This document shows, one piece after another, positions 24,866 through 33,163 of a DNA stretch of 64,000 nt. Location: contig JAJEFG010000046.1 of NCBI GenBank assembly GCA_022820545.1, positions 56,973 through 120,972 of the forward strand, written 5' to 3'. The translations under genes and the position numbers were made by a program. The notes under the pieces were generated by a model, which worked only from the letters and a program-made list of their open reading frames with translations, searched no databases and was not told the DNA's origin. Each line of letters opens with the position of its first letter. Within the stretch, counting starts at the first letter, position 1. Origin of the DNA: Acidobacteriota bacterium. GTDB lineage: Bacteria > Acidobacteriota > Vicinamibacteria > Marinacidobacterales > Marinacidobacteraceae.

Positions 24866-26422
24866 GTGGGAACGCGTTTCGCCGTCGCGACGCTGTGTCT
24901 GGCGGCCATTGGCGCAGCCGCGGGTTGCGGAGCGCCCGAGGAGCCACCCGGCACGCCGCTCGCGGTTTCGGTGGAGCAGCTCGAGACCCTCTTCGACGAG
25001 ATCGTCGAGAAGACCGAGCGGCGCGAGGCGTTCTCCGAAGTCAAGGAGGAGGCCGGTTCGTTTTCCCCGCTCGACGAGATGCGGGCGCTCCGTTCTGAAT
25101 TTGCGGCCGCGGAGACCGAGGAAGACCTCTTCTACGCGCTGGTGAAGCTCTCGAACGCGCGCCGGGACCGCCACCTGAGCGTAAACCCCGTCGAGGGCGG
25201 CCTGACCGTGCCCGAGACCCCCGACCTCGCGGCGCCGGTCCTCGTCCTTCCCGACTTCTCGGACCTCGACAACCCGCAGTTCTTCGTCGCCCGGGTCGGG
25301 ATGGACCTGCCTTCGCCGGAGCCCGGGGACCTCATCGTGGCCGTGAACGGCCGGCCTGTCGCTGACTACGTCGCCGAGTTCACCCGGTGGATCCGGCACT
25401 CGACGCGCTACGGCCTCTATTGGCACATGGCGCGCGAACTGCCCCTGATGGTCCGGAACGTTCCGCCGCAGCTCTACGCCGAGACCCTGAACCTGACGCT
25501 GGAGAACGCCGCCGGCGACCGCTACGCCGTGTCCCTGCCCTACGGGGACCGCGGCACCCACGCCGTCGCGCTGGAGCCGGAGTACGAGGGATTCGAACGG
25601 GTGATGGAACGCGAGAACTTCCACGTCCACGTGAACGCGGGGGAGCGGATCGTCCTGCTCCAGTGGCTGGACTTCGAGCGCTCGCTGATCCAGGACGTCA
25701 TGGACCTCATGGAACTCGCGGAGCGCGACGAGCTGCTCGACCACGACCTGATCATCGACGTCCGGGGAAGCAGCGGCGGCTCCTTCGGCGCCTACGCGAT
25801 CCAGCGGCTCGTGAGCCGGCCCTTCCGGACCACGTTCGGCAACGTCCGCATCAGCGACGCCGGCGAGGCGCTGATCGAACGCTTCCAGAACCTCGAAGTC
25901 GATGAGGAGGCGCCCGACATCTTCGGGCTCAACCTCAGCCGGAGCTGGCTCATCGACTGGGCGCGAACCGACGCCGCGGAAGCGATCCGCCGCGGCGACG
26001 AGTACACACCGCCCACCCCGTTCAAACTGGCCCACCTGCCCCGCGACGCCGGCGGCACCCTGGAGCCGGCGCCGGTCCATTTCCGGGGCCGCACCGCGAT
26101 CATCGGCGGGCCGCACGGAGGCTCGCACCTGGACCAGTTCCTCTCGATGTTCGCCGACAACGGGCTGGCGGTGGTCATCGGGATGCCGACCGGCGGCTAC
26201 AGCAACACCTGGGAGCACGAGGAGGTGCTCACCTTCCCCGGCACGGACCGGCCGGTGGCGGAGTTCATGTGGAACATCGGGCACACCCTGCGTCCCAACA
26301 CCGAGATCCTCGAAGGCAACCCGGTCGTGCCGGACATCCACGTGCCGCTGACCCGGGAGAACTTCCGCACCTACGACCGGGAACTCCTGCAACTGGCGAC
26401 GGACGCCCTCCGGAACCCATGA
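24866..26422 (+). CDS. S41-like peptidase, lipoprotein
   Basis: 518 aa from GTG 24866 behind AGGAG. Lipoprotein signal TLCLAAIGAAAGC with lipobox AAGC. A helical N-terminal region is followed by a weak PDZ-like stretch (FFVARVGMDLPSPEPGDLIVAVNGRPV). The C-terminal S41 (tail-specific protease/TSPc) fold has LLDHDLIIDVRGSSGGSFG. The position of the S41 nucleophile appears to be the Ser in GGPHGGSHLDQFLSMF, but the usual S-x-x-E spacing is replaced by S-x-x-D. It may be an active variant or a degenerate member. It is translationally coupled to the acyltransferase gene by ATGA. Confidence 0.75.
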   Translation: MGTRFAVATLCLAAIGAAAGCGAPEEPPGTPLAVSVEQLETLFDEIVEKTERREAFSEVKEEAGSFSPLDEMRALRSEFAAAETEEDLFYALVKLSNARRDRHLSVNPVEGGLTVPETPDLAAPVLVLPDFSDLDNPQFFVARVGMDLPSPEPGDLIVAVNGRPVADYVAEFTRWIRHSTRYGLYWHMARELPLMVRNVPPQLYAETLNLTLENAAGDRYAVSLPYGDRGTHAVALEPEYEGFERVMERENFHVHVNAGERIVLLQWLDFERSLIQDVMDLMELAERDELLDHDLIIDVRGSSGGSFGAYAIQRLVSRPFRTTFGNVRISDAGEALIERFQNLEVDEEAPDIFGLNLSRSWLIDWARTDAAEAIRRGDEYTPPTPFKLAHLPRDAGGTLEPAPVHFRGRTAIIGGPHGGSHLDQFLSMFADNGLAVVIGMPTGGYSNTWEHEEVLTFPGTDRPVAEFMWNIGHTLRPNTEILEGNPVVPDIHVPLTRENFRTYDRELLQLATDALRNP

Positions 26423-27519
26423 CCGGCTTGCCGAACCGGCTCCGCTCCCTCGACGCCTTCCGCGGGGCGACCATCGCCGCGATGATCCTGGTGAACAACC
26501 CGGGAAGCTGGGCCCACGTCTATCCGCCGCTCCTCCATGCGCCCTGGCACGGCTGGACGCCGACGGACCTCATCTTCCCGTTCTTCCTGTTCATCGTCGG
26601 GGTGGCCATCCCGTTCTCCCTGGGCCGGCGAGTGGAAAAGGGCGCCGAACGCGGCAGGCTGTTCCTCCGGGTGCTGCGCCGGAGCGCCATCCTGATCGGG
26701 CTCGGGCTCTTCCTGGCGGCGTGGCCGTTCCTGGAACTGGATTCACTCCGGTTGCCGGGCGTGCTGCAGCGGATCGGGGTCGTCTACCTGGCGGCCGGCG
26801 CGGCGTTCCTGTGGATGGGCCGGCGGGGGCTCGCCGCCCTGACGGCGGTCTGCCTCGTCGGCTTCGCCGCCGTGATGCGTTTCGTGCCGGCGCCGGGCGG
26901 AGCGGCCGGCGACCTGGAACCCGGGACGAACATCGCGGCTTTCCTGGACCGCGTCCTGCTGCCCGGAACGCTCTACCAGGGCACCTGGGATCCCGAGGGG
27001 GTGCTCTCGACGGTCCCGGCGATCGCGACCGCCCTCCTCGGGATCTTCTGCGGGCAGTGGCTGCGGTCGGCGAACCACCCGTCGGAGAAGACGACCGGCC
27101 TGCTCACCGCGGGATTCGCGCTCCTGACCCTGGGCTGGATGTGGAGTTTCTGGCTGCCCATCAACAAGAACCTCTGGACCAGTTCCTACGTGCTCTTCAC
27201 CGCGGGCATCGCCCTCTCGATGCTGGCGTGCTGCGTCCTGATCATGGACCTGCGGGCGCCGCCGCGCTGGACCGCACCGCTGGAATCGCTCGGGAAGAAC
27301 GCCATCCTCGTGTTCGTCGGGTCCGGGCTGGTCATCAAGACCATGCTCCTCTTCCCCGAGCGGGGCGACGGCTCGGCCTACACCCGGACCTACGAGGTCT
27401 TCTTCGCCTCGTGGCTCGGCCCGCTCAACGGATCGCTCGGTTTCGCGCTCGCGAACGTGGCCGTCTGGACGGCGATCGCGGTGTTCCTCGACCGCAAGCG
27501 GATCTACCTGAAGGTCTGA
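26419..27519 (+). CDS. HGSNAT/NagX-like membrane acyltransferase (DUF5009-type)
   Basis: 366 aa from the ATG at 26419, which overlaps the previous stop; the track start at 26269 is inside that gene. It has about ten membrane helices. The N-terminus RLRSLDAFRGATIAAMILVNNPGSWAHVYPPLLHAPWHGWTPTDLIFPFFLFIVG is the hallmark of bacterial relatives of heparan-alpha-glucosaminide N-acetyltransferase, with the conserved His in HAPWHG. These proteins are thought to move acetyl groups across the membrane to amino sugars. Coupling with an exported peptidase-like protein suggests envelope or exported-substrate work. Confidence 0.82.
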   Translation: MTGLPNRLRSLDAFRGATIAAMILVNNPGSWAHVYPPLLHAPWHGWTPTDLIFPFFLFIVGVAIPFSLGRRVEKGAERGRLFLRVLRRSAILIGLGLFLAAWPFLELDSLRLPGVLQRIGVVYLAAGAAFLWMGRRGLAALTAVCLVGFAAVMRFVPAPGGAAGDLEPGTNIAAFLDRVLLPGTLYQGTWDPEGVLSTVPAIATALLGIFCGQWLRSANHPSEKTTGLLTAGFALLTLGWMWSFWLPINKNLWTSSYVLFTAGIALSMLACCVLIMDLRAPPRWTAPLESLGKNAILVFVGSGLVIKTMLLFPERGDGSAYTRTYEVFFASWLGPLNGSLGFALANVAVWTAIAVFLDRKRIYLKV

Positions 27520-27591
27520 TCGAAACCACGCCGGCTGCGTTTGCGGCAGTAGCCGGGGAGCGGGTACGTTCCGAAACGGGCATTTGCGGTC

Positions 27592-29574
27592 GTGGTACTC
27601 CTCGTGGCGCTTGGGATTGCCGCACTCGCGCCCGTAACGCAGGAACCCCCGACGTTCACCCGCGACGTCGCTTCGATCCTCTTCGAGCACTGCGTCTCCT
27701 GTCACCGGGAGGGAGGCATCGGTCCCTTCAGCCTGGAGACCTACGCCGGAGCGCGGGAGCGTGCCGGGTTGATGGCGGCGAAAACCCGGGCGCGGACCAT
27801 GCCGCCCTGGCTGCCGGATCCGGGGACCGAGCCTTTCGTCGGGGAACGACGGCTCCCGGACGAGGCGATCGAGACGCTTCGGTGGTGGGCCGACGGCGGG
27901 GCGCCCGAAGGCGATCCGGTGGCGTTGCCGGCGGTCCCGCGGTTCTTGTCCGGCTGGCAATTGGGCGAACCCGACCTGGTGGTGACCATGTCCGAGCCCT
28001 ATGTGGTCCCGGAATCCGGCCGGGACGTCTTCCGGAGCTTCGTGGTCCCGGTCCCGACCGAGCATGACCGGTTCGTGGAGGCGATGGAGTTCCGGCCCGG
28101 AAACCACGAGGTCGTCCACCACGCGGTGGTGCTGGTGGACGCGGTGCGTTCCGCCCGCCATCTCGACGCCCTCGACCCCGGACCCGGCTGGGCCGGCATG
28201 CAGGCCGGCCTCGCCGAGAGCCCGGACGGACACTTCCTCGGCTGGACCCCCGGCAAGACCTCCCTCGAGGTTCCCGAGGGCATGACGTGGCGGCTACCCC
28301 GCGGAAGTGACCTGGTGCTGCAACTGCACCTGCTGCCGCGTCCCGATGCCGCGCCCGTGCAGGTCCAGGTGGGCTTCCACTTTGGCGAAGCGCCCACCCG
28401 CACCTCCACCCGGCTGCGGCTCGGCGCGAAGGCGATGGACATTCGCGCCGGCGAGGCGCGCTACCGGATCCGGGACGCCTACCGGCTGCCCGTGGACGTG
28501 GAACTGGTGGGCCTCTATCCGCACGCCCACTACCTCGGCAAGGAGATGCGGGCCTGGGCCGAGTTCGAGGATGGACGCCGCCATCCGCTCCTCCACATCC
28601 CCGACTGGGACTTCAACTGGCAGGCCGAGTACCGCTTCGCCCGGCCGGTGTCCCTGCCGGCGGGCGCCGCCCTCGCCATGGAGTTCAGCTACGACAACTC
28701 GGCGGCAAACCCCCGGAACCCGCACGATCCGCCCCGCCGGGTGCTCTACGGTCCGGAATCCTCCGACGAGATGGGAGATCTCTGGGTCCAGCTCGTTCCC
28801 AAGCGGGAGGCGGACCTCGCGGCGCTGAAGCTGGACTTCGCGCGGAAAGAGACGGCGGCGCGGCTCACCGGCTACCGGTTCAAGCTGGACCGGAACCCGG
28901 AGGACGAGAAGGCCCTCTTCAGCCTGGCGGGGATGCTCGCCGCGCTCGGCGAGCGGGAGGTGGCGATCCGCCACCTGGAAGAAGCGGTGCGAGTCCGGCC
29001 GGATTTCGCCCTGGCGCTCAGCGATCTCGGTCGTCTCCACTTCCTGAACGGCGACGTCGAGCGGGCGGTGGGATTCTTCGACCGGGCGATCGCGGCGAGC
29101 CCGGCACCCCCGCAGGCGCATCACAACCTCGGGACCGTCCGCCTCGCGCAAAGGAACCCGGAGGACGCGGAGGCGCATTTCCGCCGGGCGCTGGCGGAAT
29201 GGCCGGAGTTTGCCGAAGCTCACTACGGACTCGGCGAGGCACTGGAGGCCCGCGGGGAGTCCAACGACGCCCTCCGGCACTACCGGCGGGCCGCCTCCGT
29301 GAAACCCGACTTCGCCCTCGCCCACTTCCGGCTCGGCAACCTGCTGGCGAAAGAGGGCGGCGAGGAGGCTTCGATCAGCCACTACGAAGCGGCCATCGCG
29401 GCCGCGCCGGGTTTCGTGCCGGCCCGCTTCAACCGGGCGGCGGTGCTGGCCCGCCAGGGGAAGACCGACGAGGCAGCGCTGGCGCTCGAACAACTACTGG
29501 AACTCGAACCCGATCATCGGGAGGCGCGGGAACTGCTCTCCCAGATCGACCTGCGAACACCACGACGGAGGTGA
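27592..29574 (+). CDS. Cytochrome c / copper type II monooxygenase / TPR fusion protein
   Basis: 660 aa from GTG 27592, with a short signal-like N-terminus. Residues 22-130: cytochrome c-like domain with C34-V-S-C37-H and a MPPWLPD motif. Residues about 130-430: copper type II ascorbate-dependent monooxygenase-like (PHM/DBH) region with EVVHHAVVLV, LQLHLLPRP and YPHAHYLGKEM as His copper ligands. Residues about 440-655: five to six TPR repeats. This combination is found in Planctomycetota and Acidobacteriota-like genomes; the reaction is unknown. It lies 4 nt before the M24 peptidase gene. Confidence 0.82.
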   Translation: MVLLVALGIAALAPVTQEPPTFTRDVASILFEHCVSCHREGGIGPFSLETYAGARERAGLMAAKTRARTMPPWLPDPGTEPFVGERRLPDEAIETLRWWADGGAPEGDPVALPAVPRFLSGWQLGEPDLVVTMSEPYVVPESGRDVFRSFVVPVPTEHDRFVEAMEFRPGNHEVVHHAVVLVDAVRSARHLDALDPGPGWAGMQAGLAESPDGHFLGWTPGKTSLEVPEGMTWRLPRGSDLVLQLHLLPRPDAAPVQVQVGFHFGEAPTRTSTRLRLGAKAMDIRAGEARYRIRDAYRLPVDVELVGLYPHAHYLGKEMRAWAEFEDGRRHPLLHIPDWDFNWQAEYRFARPVSLPAGAALAMEFSYDNSAANPRNPHDPPRRVLYGPESSDEMGDLWVQLVPKREADLAALKLDFARKETAARLTGYRFKLDRNPEDEKALFSLAGMLAALGEREVAIRHLEEAVRVRPDFALALSDLGRLHFLNGDVERAVGFFDRAIAASPAPPQAHHNLGTVRLAQRNPEDAEAHFRRALAEWPEFAEAHYGLGEALEARGESNDALRHYRRAASVKPDFALAHFRLGNLLAKEGGEEASISHYEAAIAAAPGFVPARFNRAAVLARQGKTDEAALALEQLLELEPDHREARELLSQIDLRTPRRR

Positions 29575-29578
29575 CGCC

Positions 29579-31000
29579 ATGATTCGAACTAGCCTGCTAC
29601 TGACCATGGCGGCGGCGCTGGCCGCCGGTTGCGGCCCGATGGGCGCCGACACGTCCGGCAACGACGACGCCCGCCCCACCGAGGTGCTCGACATCCCGGA
29701 CGCCCGGGAACGCGCCCAGATCCGGAAGGACCTCATCACGAAGCGCCTGGACGCGGTCGTGCTCCCGGCGATGCGGGCGCACGACATCGACATGTGGCTG
29801 ACCTTCAGCCGCGAGCACCACGTGGACCCGATCCTCTCGGAGATCGGCGGCGGCTGGGGAGGGGTTCGGAACGCCTACATCTTCTTCGACCGCGGCGAGG
29901 ACACACCGGAGAAGATCTTCATCGGGTCCCACTCGCTCCGCGACCCGGCGATCAGCGACGCCTACGACGTTCACATCTTCTACGGCTACACCGAGGAGGG
30001 CGTCCGCCCGCACCTCCGGCAGGTGATCGAGGAACGCGACCCGCAGCGGATCGGCATCAACGTCTCCCCCACCCTGCCGATGGCGGACGGCCTCACCTGG
30101 ACGCTCCGGAACTTCCTCGAGGAGACGCTCGGCGAGCCCTACGCCTCGCGCATGGTCTCCGCGGAGCTGGTGATCCGCGACTTCCGGGAGATGCACATCC
30201 CGGAGGAGCTTCCGGTGTTCGCCGATCTCTGCGCCTGGACGGTCGCCTGGGAGGAGGAGGCCTTTTCCGACGCGGTGATCACGGTGGGGGAGACCACCAT
30301 CGCCGACATCCACTGGTGGATGCGGCAACGGACCATGGAACTCGGGCTCATCAACGAGTTCCTGCCCGGAGTGCGCATCACCCGCGACGGCGAGAACCTC
30401 CCGATCAACAGCGCGGACCACGTCGTGATGCCCGGGGACATCCTGTCGGTGGACGCCGGGGTCGGCTACCTCGACTACCGGACCGACATCAAGCGGACCG
30501 CCTACGTGCTGCGGCCCGGCGAAACCGAGGCCCCGGAGAGCATCCGGAACGCCTGGCAAAAGGCGCTCGAAGTCACCGACATCCTGACCAGCCACTGGAA
30601 GCCGGGAGCGATCGCCCACGAGGTGTGGGAGGCGACGATGGAGGACGTCGGGGAGTTGGGATACCAGTCCGGCCAGCCGAAGACGGGAGGCAACGAGGAG
30701 GTGGACCCCAGACAGCCCGAGGTGGGCGTCTATTCGCACTCGGTCGGAAACTCCACCCACGACATCGGGGCGCGCGTCGCGGTGGACTGGCCCTTCGCCT
30801 ACGGGGACCGGGTGCGGTATCCCCTGCGGGCCGACGCGTGGTACTCGGTCGAGCTGCACGTGAGCACCCCGATCCCGGAGTGGGACGGCGTGGTGCTCCC
30901 GATCCGCATCGAGGAGAACGCCCGCGTGCTCCCCGAGGGGGACGTGGAGTACTTCGCGCCCAAGCAGACGGAGCTGCTGCTGATCGGGGGCGCGCAGTAG
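29579..31000 (+). CDS. M24 family metallopeptidase (Xaa-Pro aminopeptidase-like), lipoprotein
   Basis: 473 aa behind GGAGG. Lipobox LAAGC after a short hydrophobic segment. The N-terminal creatinase-like domain (RAHDIDMWLTFSREHHVDP) precedes a pita-bread catalytic domain: SVDAGVGYLDYRTDIKRTAYV gives the metal Asp pair, VYSHSVGNSTHDIGARV the metal His region, and VELHVSTPI and RIEENARVL the Glu ligands. It probably trims peptides with N-terminal X-Pro outside the cytoplasm. It shares a transcript with the monooxygenase fusion gene. Confidence 0.82.
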   Translation: MIRTSLLLTMAAALAAGCGPMGADTSGNDDARPTEVLDIPDARERAQIRKDLITKRLDAVVLPAMRAHDIDMWLTFSREHHVDPILSEIGGGWGGVRNAYIFFDRGEDTPEKIFIGSHSLRDPAISDAYDVHIFYGYTEEGVRPHLRQVIEERDPQRIGINVSPTLPMADGLTWTLRNFLEETLGEPYASRMVSAELVIRDFREMHIPEELPVFADLCAWTVAWEEEAFSDAVITVGETTIADIHWWMRQRTMELGLINEFLPGVRITRDGENLPINSADHVVMPGDILSVDAGVGYLDYRTDIKRTAYVLRPGETEAPESIRNAWQKALEVTDILTSHWKPGAIAHEVWEATMEDVGELGYQSGQPKTGGNEEVDPRQPEVGVYSHSVGNSTHDIGARVAVDWPFAYGDRVRYPLRADAWYSVELHVSTPIPEWDGVVLPIRIEENARVLPEGDVEYFAPKQTELLLIGGAQ

Positions 31001-31045
31001 GGAGGCATCTCGGACGCGGATCAGCTTCCCGGAGAGAATCAGCGG

Positions 31046-31336
31046 GTGACATTGATGGAGAGCCCCTCACACCCGGGCGAAGTGCTTGCGGAGCTGTATC
31101 TGGACCCGCTCGGCATGAGCGTGATCACGCTCGCCAGGCGCCTGAACGTGCCCCGGACACGAATCGAGCGGCTGGTCAGGGGAGAGACCGCATTGACGAT
31201 CGATACCGCGATGAGGCTCTCGAAGTTCTTCGGCAACACTGCGGAGTTCTGGGTGAACCTGCAGCGGGCGTATGACCTCGCCCACGCCCGGAGGACAGCC
31301 GACCTGTCGGACATCACCCCGCTGGACGCGGCGTAA
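31046..31336 (+). CDS. HigA-type antitoxin, apparently without its toxin
   Basis: 96 aa (or 93 from the ATG at 31055). HPGEVLAELYLDPLGMSVITLARRLNVPRTRIERLVRGETALTIDTAMRLSKFFGNTAEFWVNLQRAYDL is a typical HigA/VapA XRE helix-turn-helix. HigB-type RelE toxin genes usually lie just upstream, but the upstream gene is a peptidase with only 45 bp between, so this antitoxin is solitary. It may act as a plain repressor or as protection against a toxin elsewhere. Confidence 0.85.
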   Translation: MTLMESPSHPGEVLAELYLDPLGMSVITLARRLNVPRTRIERLVRGETALTIDTAMRLSKFFGNTAEFWVNLQRAYDLAHARRTADLSDITPLDAA

Positions 31337-31350
31337 CGCCGCCAGCGACG

Positions 31351-32253
31351 ATGGAACTCCCCGACCCGCGAAACGCCGGCATCCTGGTCTCGATCAACGG
31401 CGAGCTGAAACCCCGCTCGGAAGCGAAGGTCTCGGTTTTCGACAGTTCGGTGCAGGGTGGCGACGCGGTCTGGGAGGGTCTCCGCGTCTATCGGGGGCGG
31501 GTCGCCGACCTCGACCGGCACCTGGACCGGCTGTTCGGGTCGGCGCACGCGATGGCCTTTCGGGAGGTGCCGGCGCGGGAAACGGTGCGGGCGGCTCTCT
31601 TCGAGACCCTGCGCGCCAACGGCATGACGGACGGCGTCCACGTCCGCCTGACGCTCTCGCGCGGGGAGAAGGTGACCTCGGGGATGAGCCCCGAGTGGAA
31701 CCAATCCGGCTGCACGCTCATCGTGCTGCCCGAGTGGAAGCCGCTCGCGTACGACCCCGAGGGCATCCGCCTGATCACGTCGTCGATCCGCCGGAACAGC
31801 CCGCAGTGCGTCGACTCGAAGATCCACCACGCGAACCTGATCAACAACATCCTGGCCAAGATCGAGGCCAATCACGCCGGCGTGGACGACGCCCTCATGC
31901 TGGACCTGAACGGCTTCGTCTCCGAGACGAACGCCACGAACGTCTTCTTTGTCCGGAACGGCGCGCTCCAGACGCCGCACGCCGATAGCTGCCTGCCCGG
32001 AGTCACCCGGGCCACCGTGATCGAGGCGGCCGGAGACGACGGTCTTGAGGTGGTGGAGAAGAACCTCTCGCTGACGGACGTCTATACCGCCGGCGAGATG
32101 TTCACGACCGGCACCGCCGGCGCGCTGACGCCGGTCCTCGAGGTGGACGGACGGCGGATCGGCACTGGATCACGCGGCCCGCTGACCGAGCGGCTACAGC
32201 GACTGCACCGGGAGCGCGCCTACGCTGACGGCGCGCCGATCGGGCAGGAGTAG
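31351..32253 (+). CDS. Class IV PLP aminotransferase (branched-chain aminotransferase-like)
   Basis: 300 aa. Fold-type IV features: VSVFDSSVQGGDAVWEGLRVYRG at the start, the PLP Lys in VDSKIHHANLINNILAK, the ETNATNVFFV segment and TGTAGALTPV near the end. It moves an amino group between an L-amino acid such as Leu/Ile/Val (or D-amino acid) and a 2-oxo acid. The 14-bp gap to the HigA gene and downstream CoA enzymes suggest amino-acid catabolism rather than synthesis, but this is inference. Confidence 0.82.
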   Translation: MELPDPRNAGILVSINGELKPRSEAKVSVFDSSVQGGDAVWEGLRVYRGRVADLDRHLDRLFGSAHAMAFREVPARETVRAALFETLRANGMTDGVHVRLTLSRGEKVTSGMSPEWNQSGCTLIVLPEWKPLAYDPEGIRLITSSIRRNSPQCVDSKIHHANLINNILAKIEANHAGVDDALMLDLNGFVSETNATNVFFVRNGALQTPHADSCLPGVTRATVIEAAGDDGLEVVEKNLSLTDVYTAGEMFTTGTAGALTPVLEVDGRRIGTGSRGPLTERLQRLHRERAYADGAPIGQE

Positions 32254-32368
32254 GGGCTGGACGGCAACAGCGCCGGGCGCTTCGCGCCACGACCGGCCAG
32301 CCCGGTTCGCGCTCCCCGAACTCCGGTCCGCACAACCCTCGAACGCGGCTAAACTCCGCCGCCCTCCC

Positions 32369-33163
32369 ATGCGGAATCCCGCAGGCAGCGAAGTCCTCGC
32401 GTCGCGCGACGGCCCGCTGTTCCTTCTCACGCTGAACCGTCCCGATCGGCTGAACGCGGTGAGCCTCAGGCTGTACGAGCGCCTGGCCGCCGAACTCGAG
32501 GAGGCGAACCGGGATCCGGAGATCCGCGCGGCGGTCCTGACCGGGCGGGGACGCGCCTTTTGCGCCGGGGCGGACCTCAAGGCGCACCGCGACGCTCCGC
32601 CGGACCCCGAGGCGCGGCGCCGGTACACGGCCGCCGGCCAGCGCGCCAACCGCCTGCTGCAGACCATCGGCGTCCCGGTGGTCGCCGCGGTGAACGGGCC
32701 CGCCGTCGGGGCCGGACTCGAACTCGCGCTATCCGCCGATTTCGCGGTGGCGGCCGAGGATGCGCGTCTGCGTCTTCCCGAAATAGCGCTCGGCACCTTC
32801 GTGGGTGGAGGCGCGATCTACACGGTCGTCGAACGGGTGGGTGCGCTCCGGGCGCGGGAGATCATCCTTCTCGGCGACTTCTTCACCGGCAGCGAGGCGG
32901 CGGCGATGGGTCTGGTGAACCGGGCGGTTCCAACCGCCGAGGTCCTTCCCGAGGCGCGAAAGCTCGCCGCACGGCTGGCCCGGCGGGCGCCGATTCCCGT
33001 GGCGGCCGCGAAACGACTCTTGCGCGAGGCTTCCTCGCTGTCGCGCGAGGAGGCGATGGAGCGCGAGCGGGCCGCCCTCGAGGAGATCTTCGGGACCGCG
33101 GACTGGCGGGAGGGTCTCGCCGCCTTTCACGAAGGCCGGGTGGCCCGTTTCCGGGGGGCGTGA
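32369..33163 (+). CDS. Enoyl-CoA hydratase/isomerase family protein
   Basis: 264 aa. Crotonase fold: LTLNRPDRLNAVSLRLYERL, the oxyanion-hole segment RGRAFCAGADLK, VVAAVNGPAVGAGLELALSADFAVAAEDARLRLPEIALGTFVGGGA and a helical C-terminus with AKRLLREASSLS. A Glu sits in RLPEIALG, in the usual place of a catalytic or substrate-binding acid. It probably hydrates an unsaturated acyl-CoA. The stop overlaps the start of the ADP-forming acyl-CoA synthetase gene (TGATG), so the two act together. Confidence 0.85.
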   Translation: MRNPAGSEVLASRDGPLFLLTLNRPDRLNAVSLRLYERLAAELEEANRDPEIRAAVLTGRGRAFCAGADLKAHRDAPPDPEARRRYTAAGQRANRLLQTIGVPVVAAVNGPAVGAGLELALSADFAVAAEDARLRLPEIALGTFVGGGAIYTVVERVGALRAREIILLGDFFTGSEAAAMGLVNRAVPTAEVLPEARKLAARLARRAPIPVAAAKRLLREASSLSREEAMERERAALEEIFGTADWREGLAAFHEGRVARFRGA

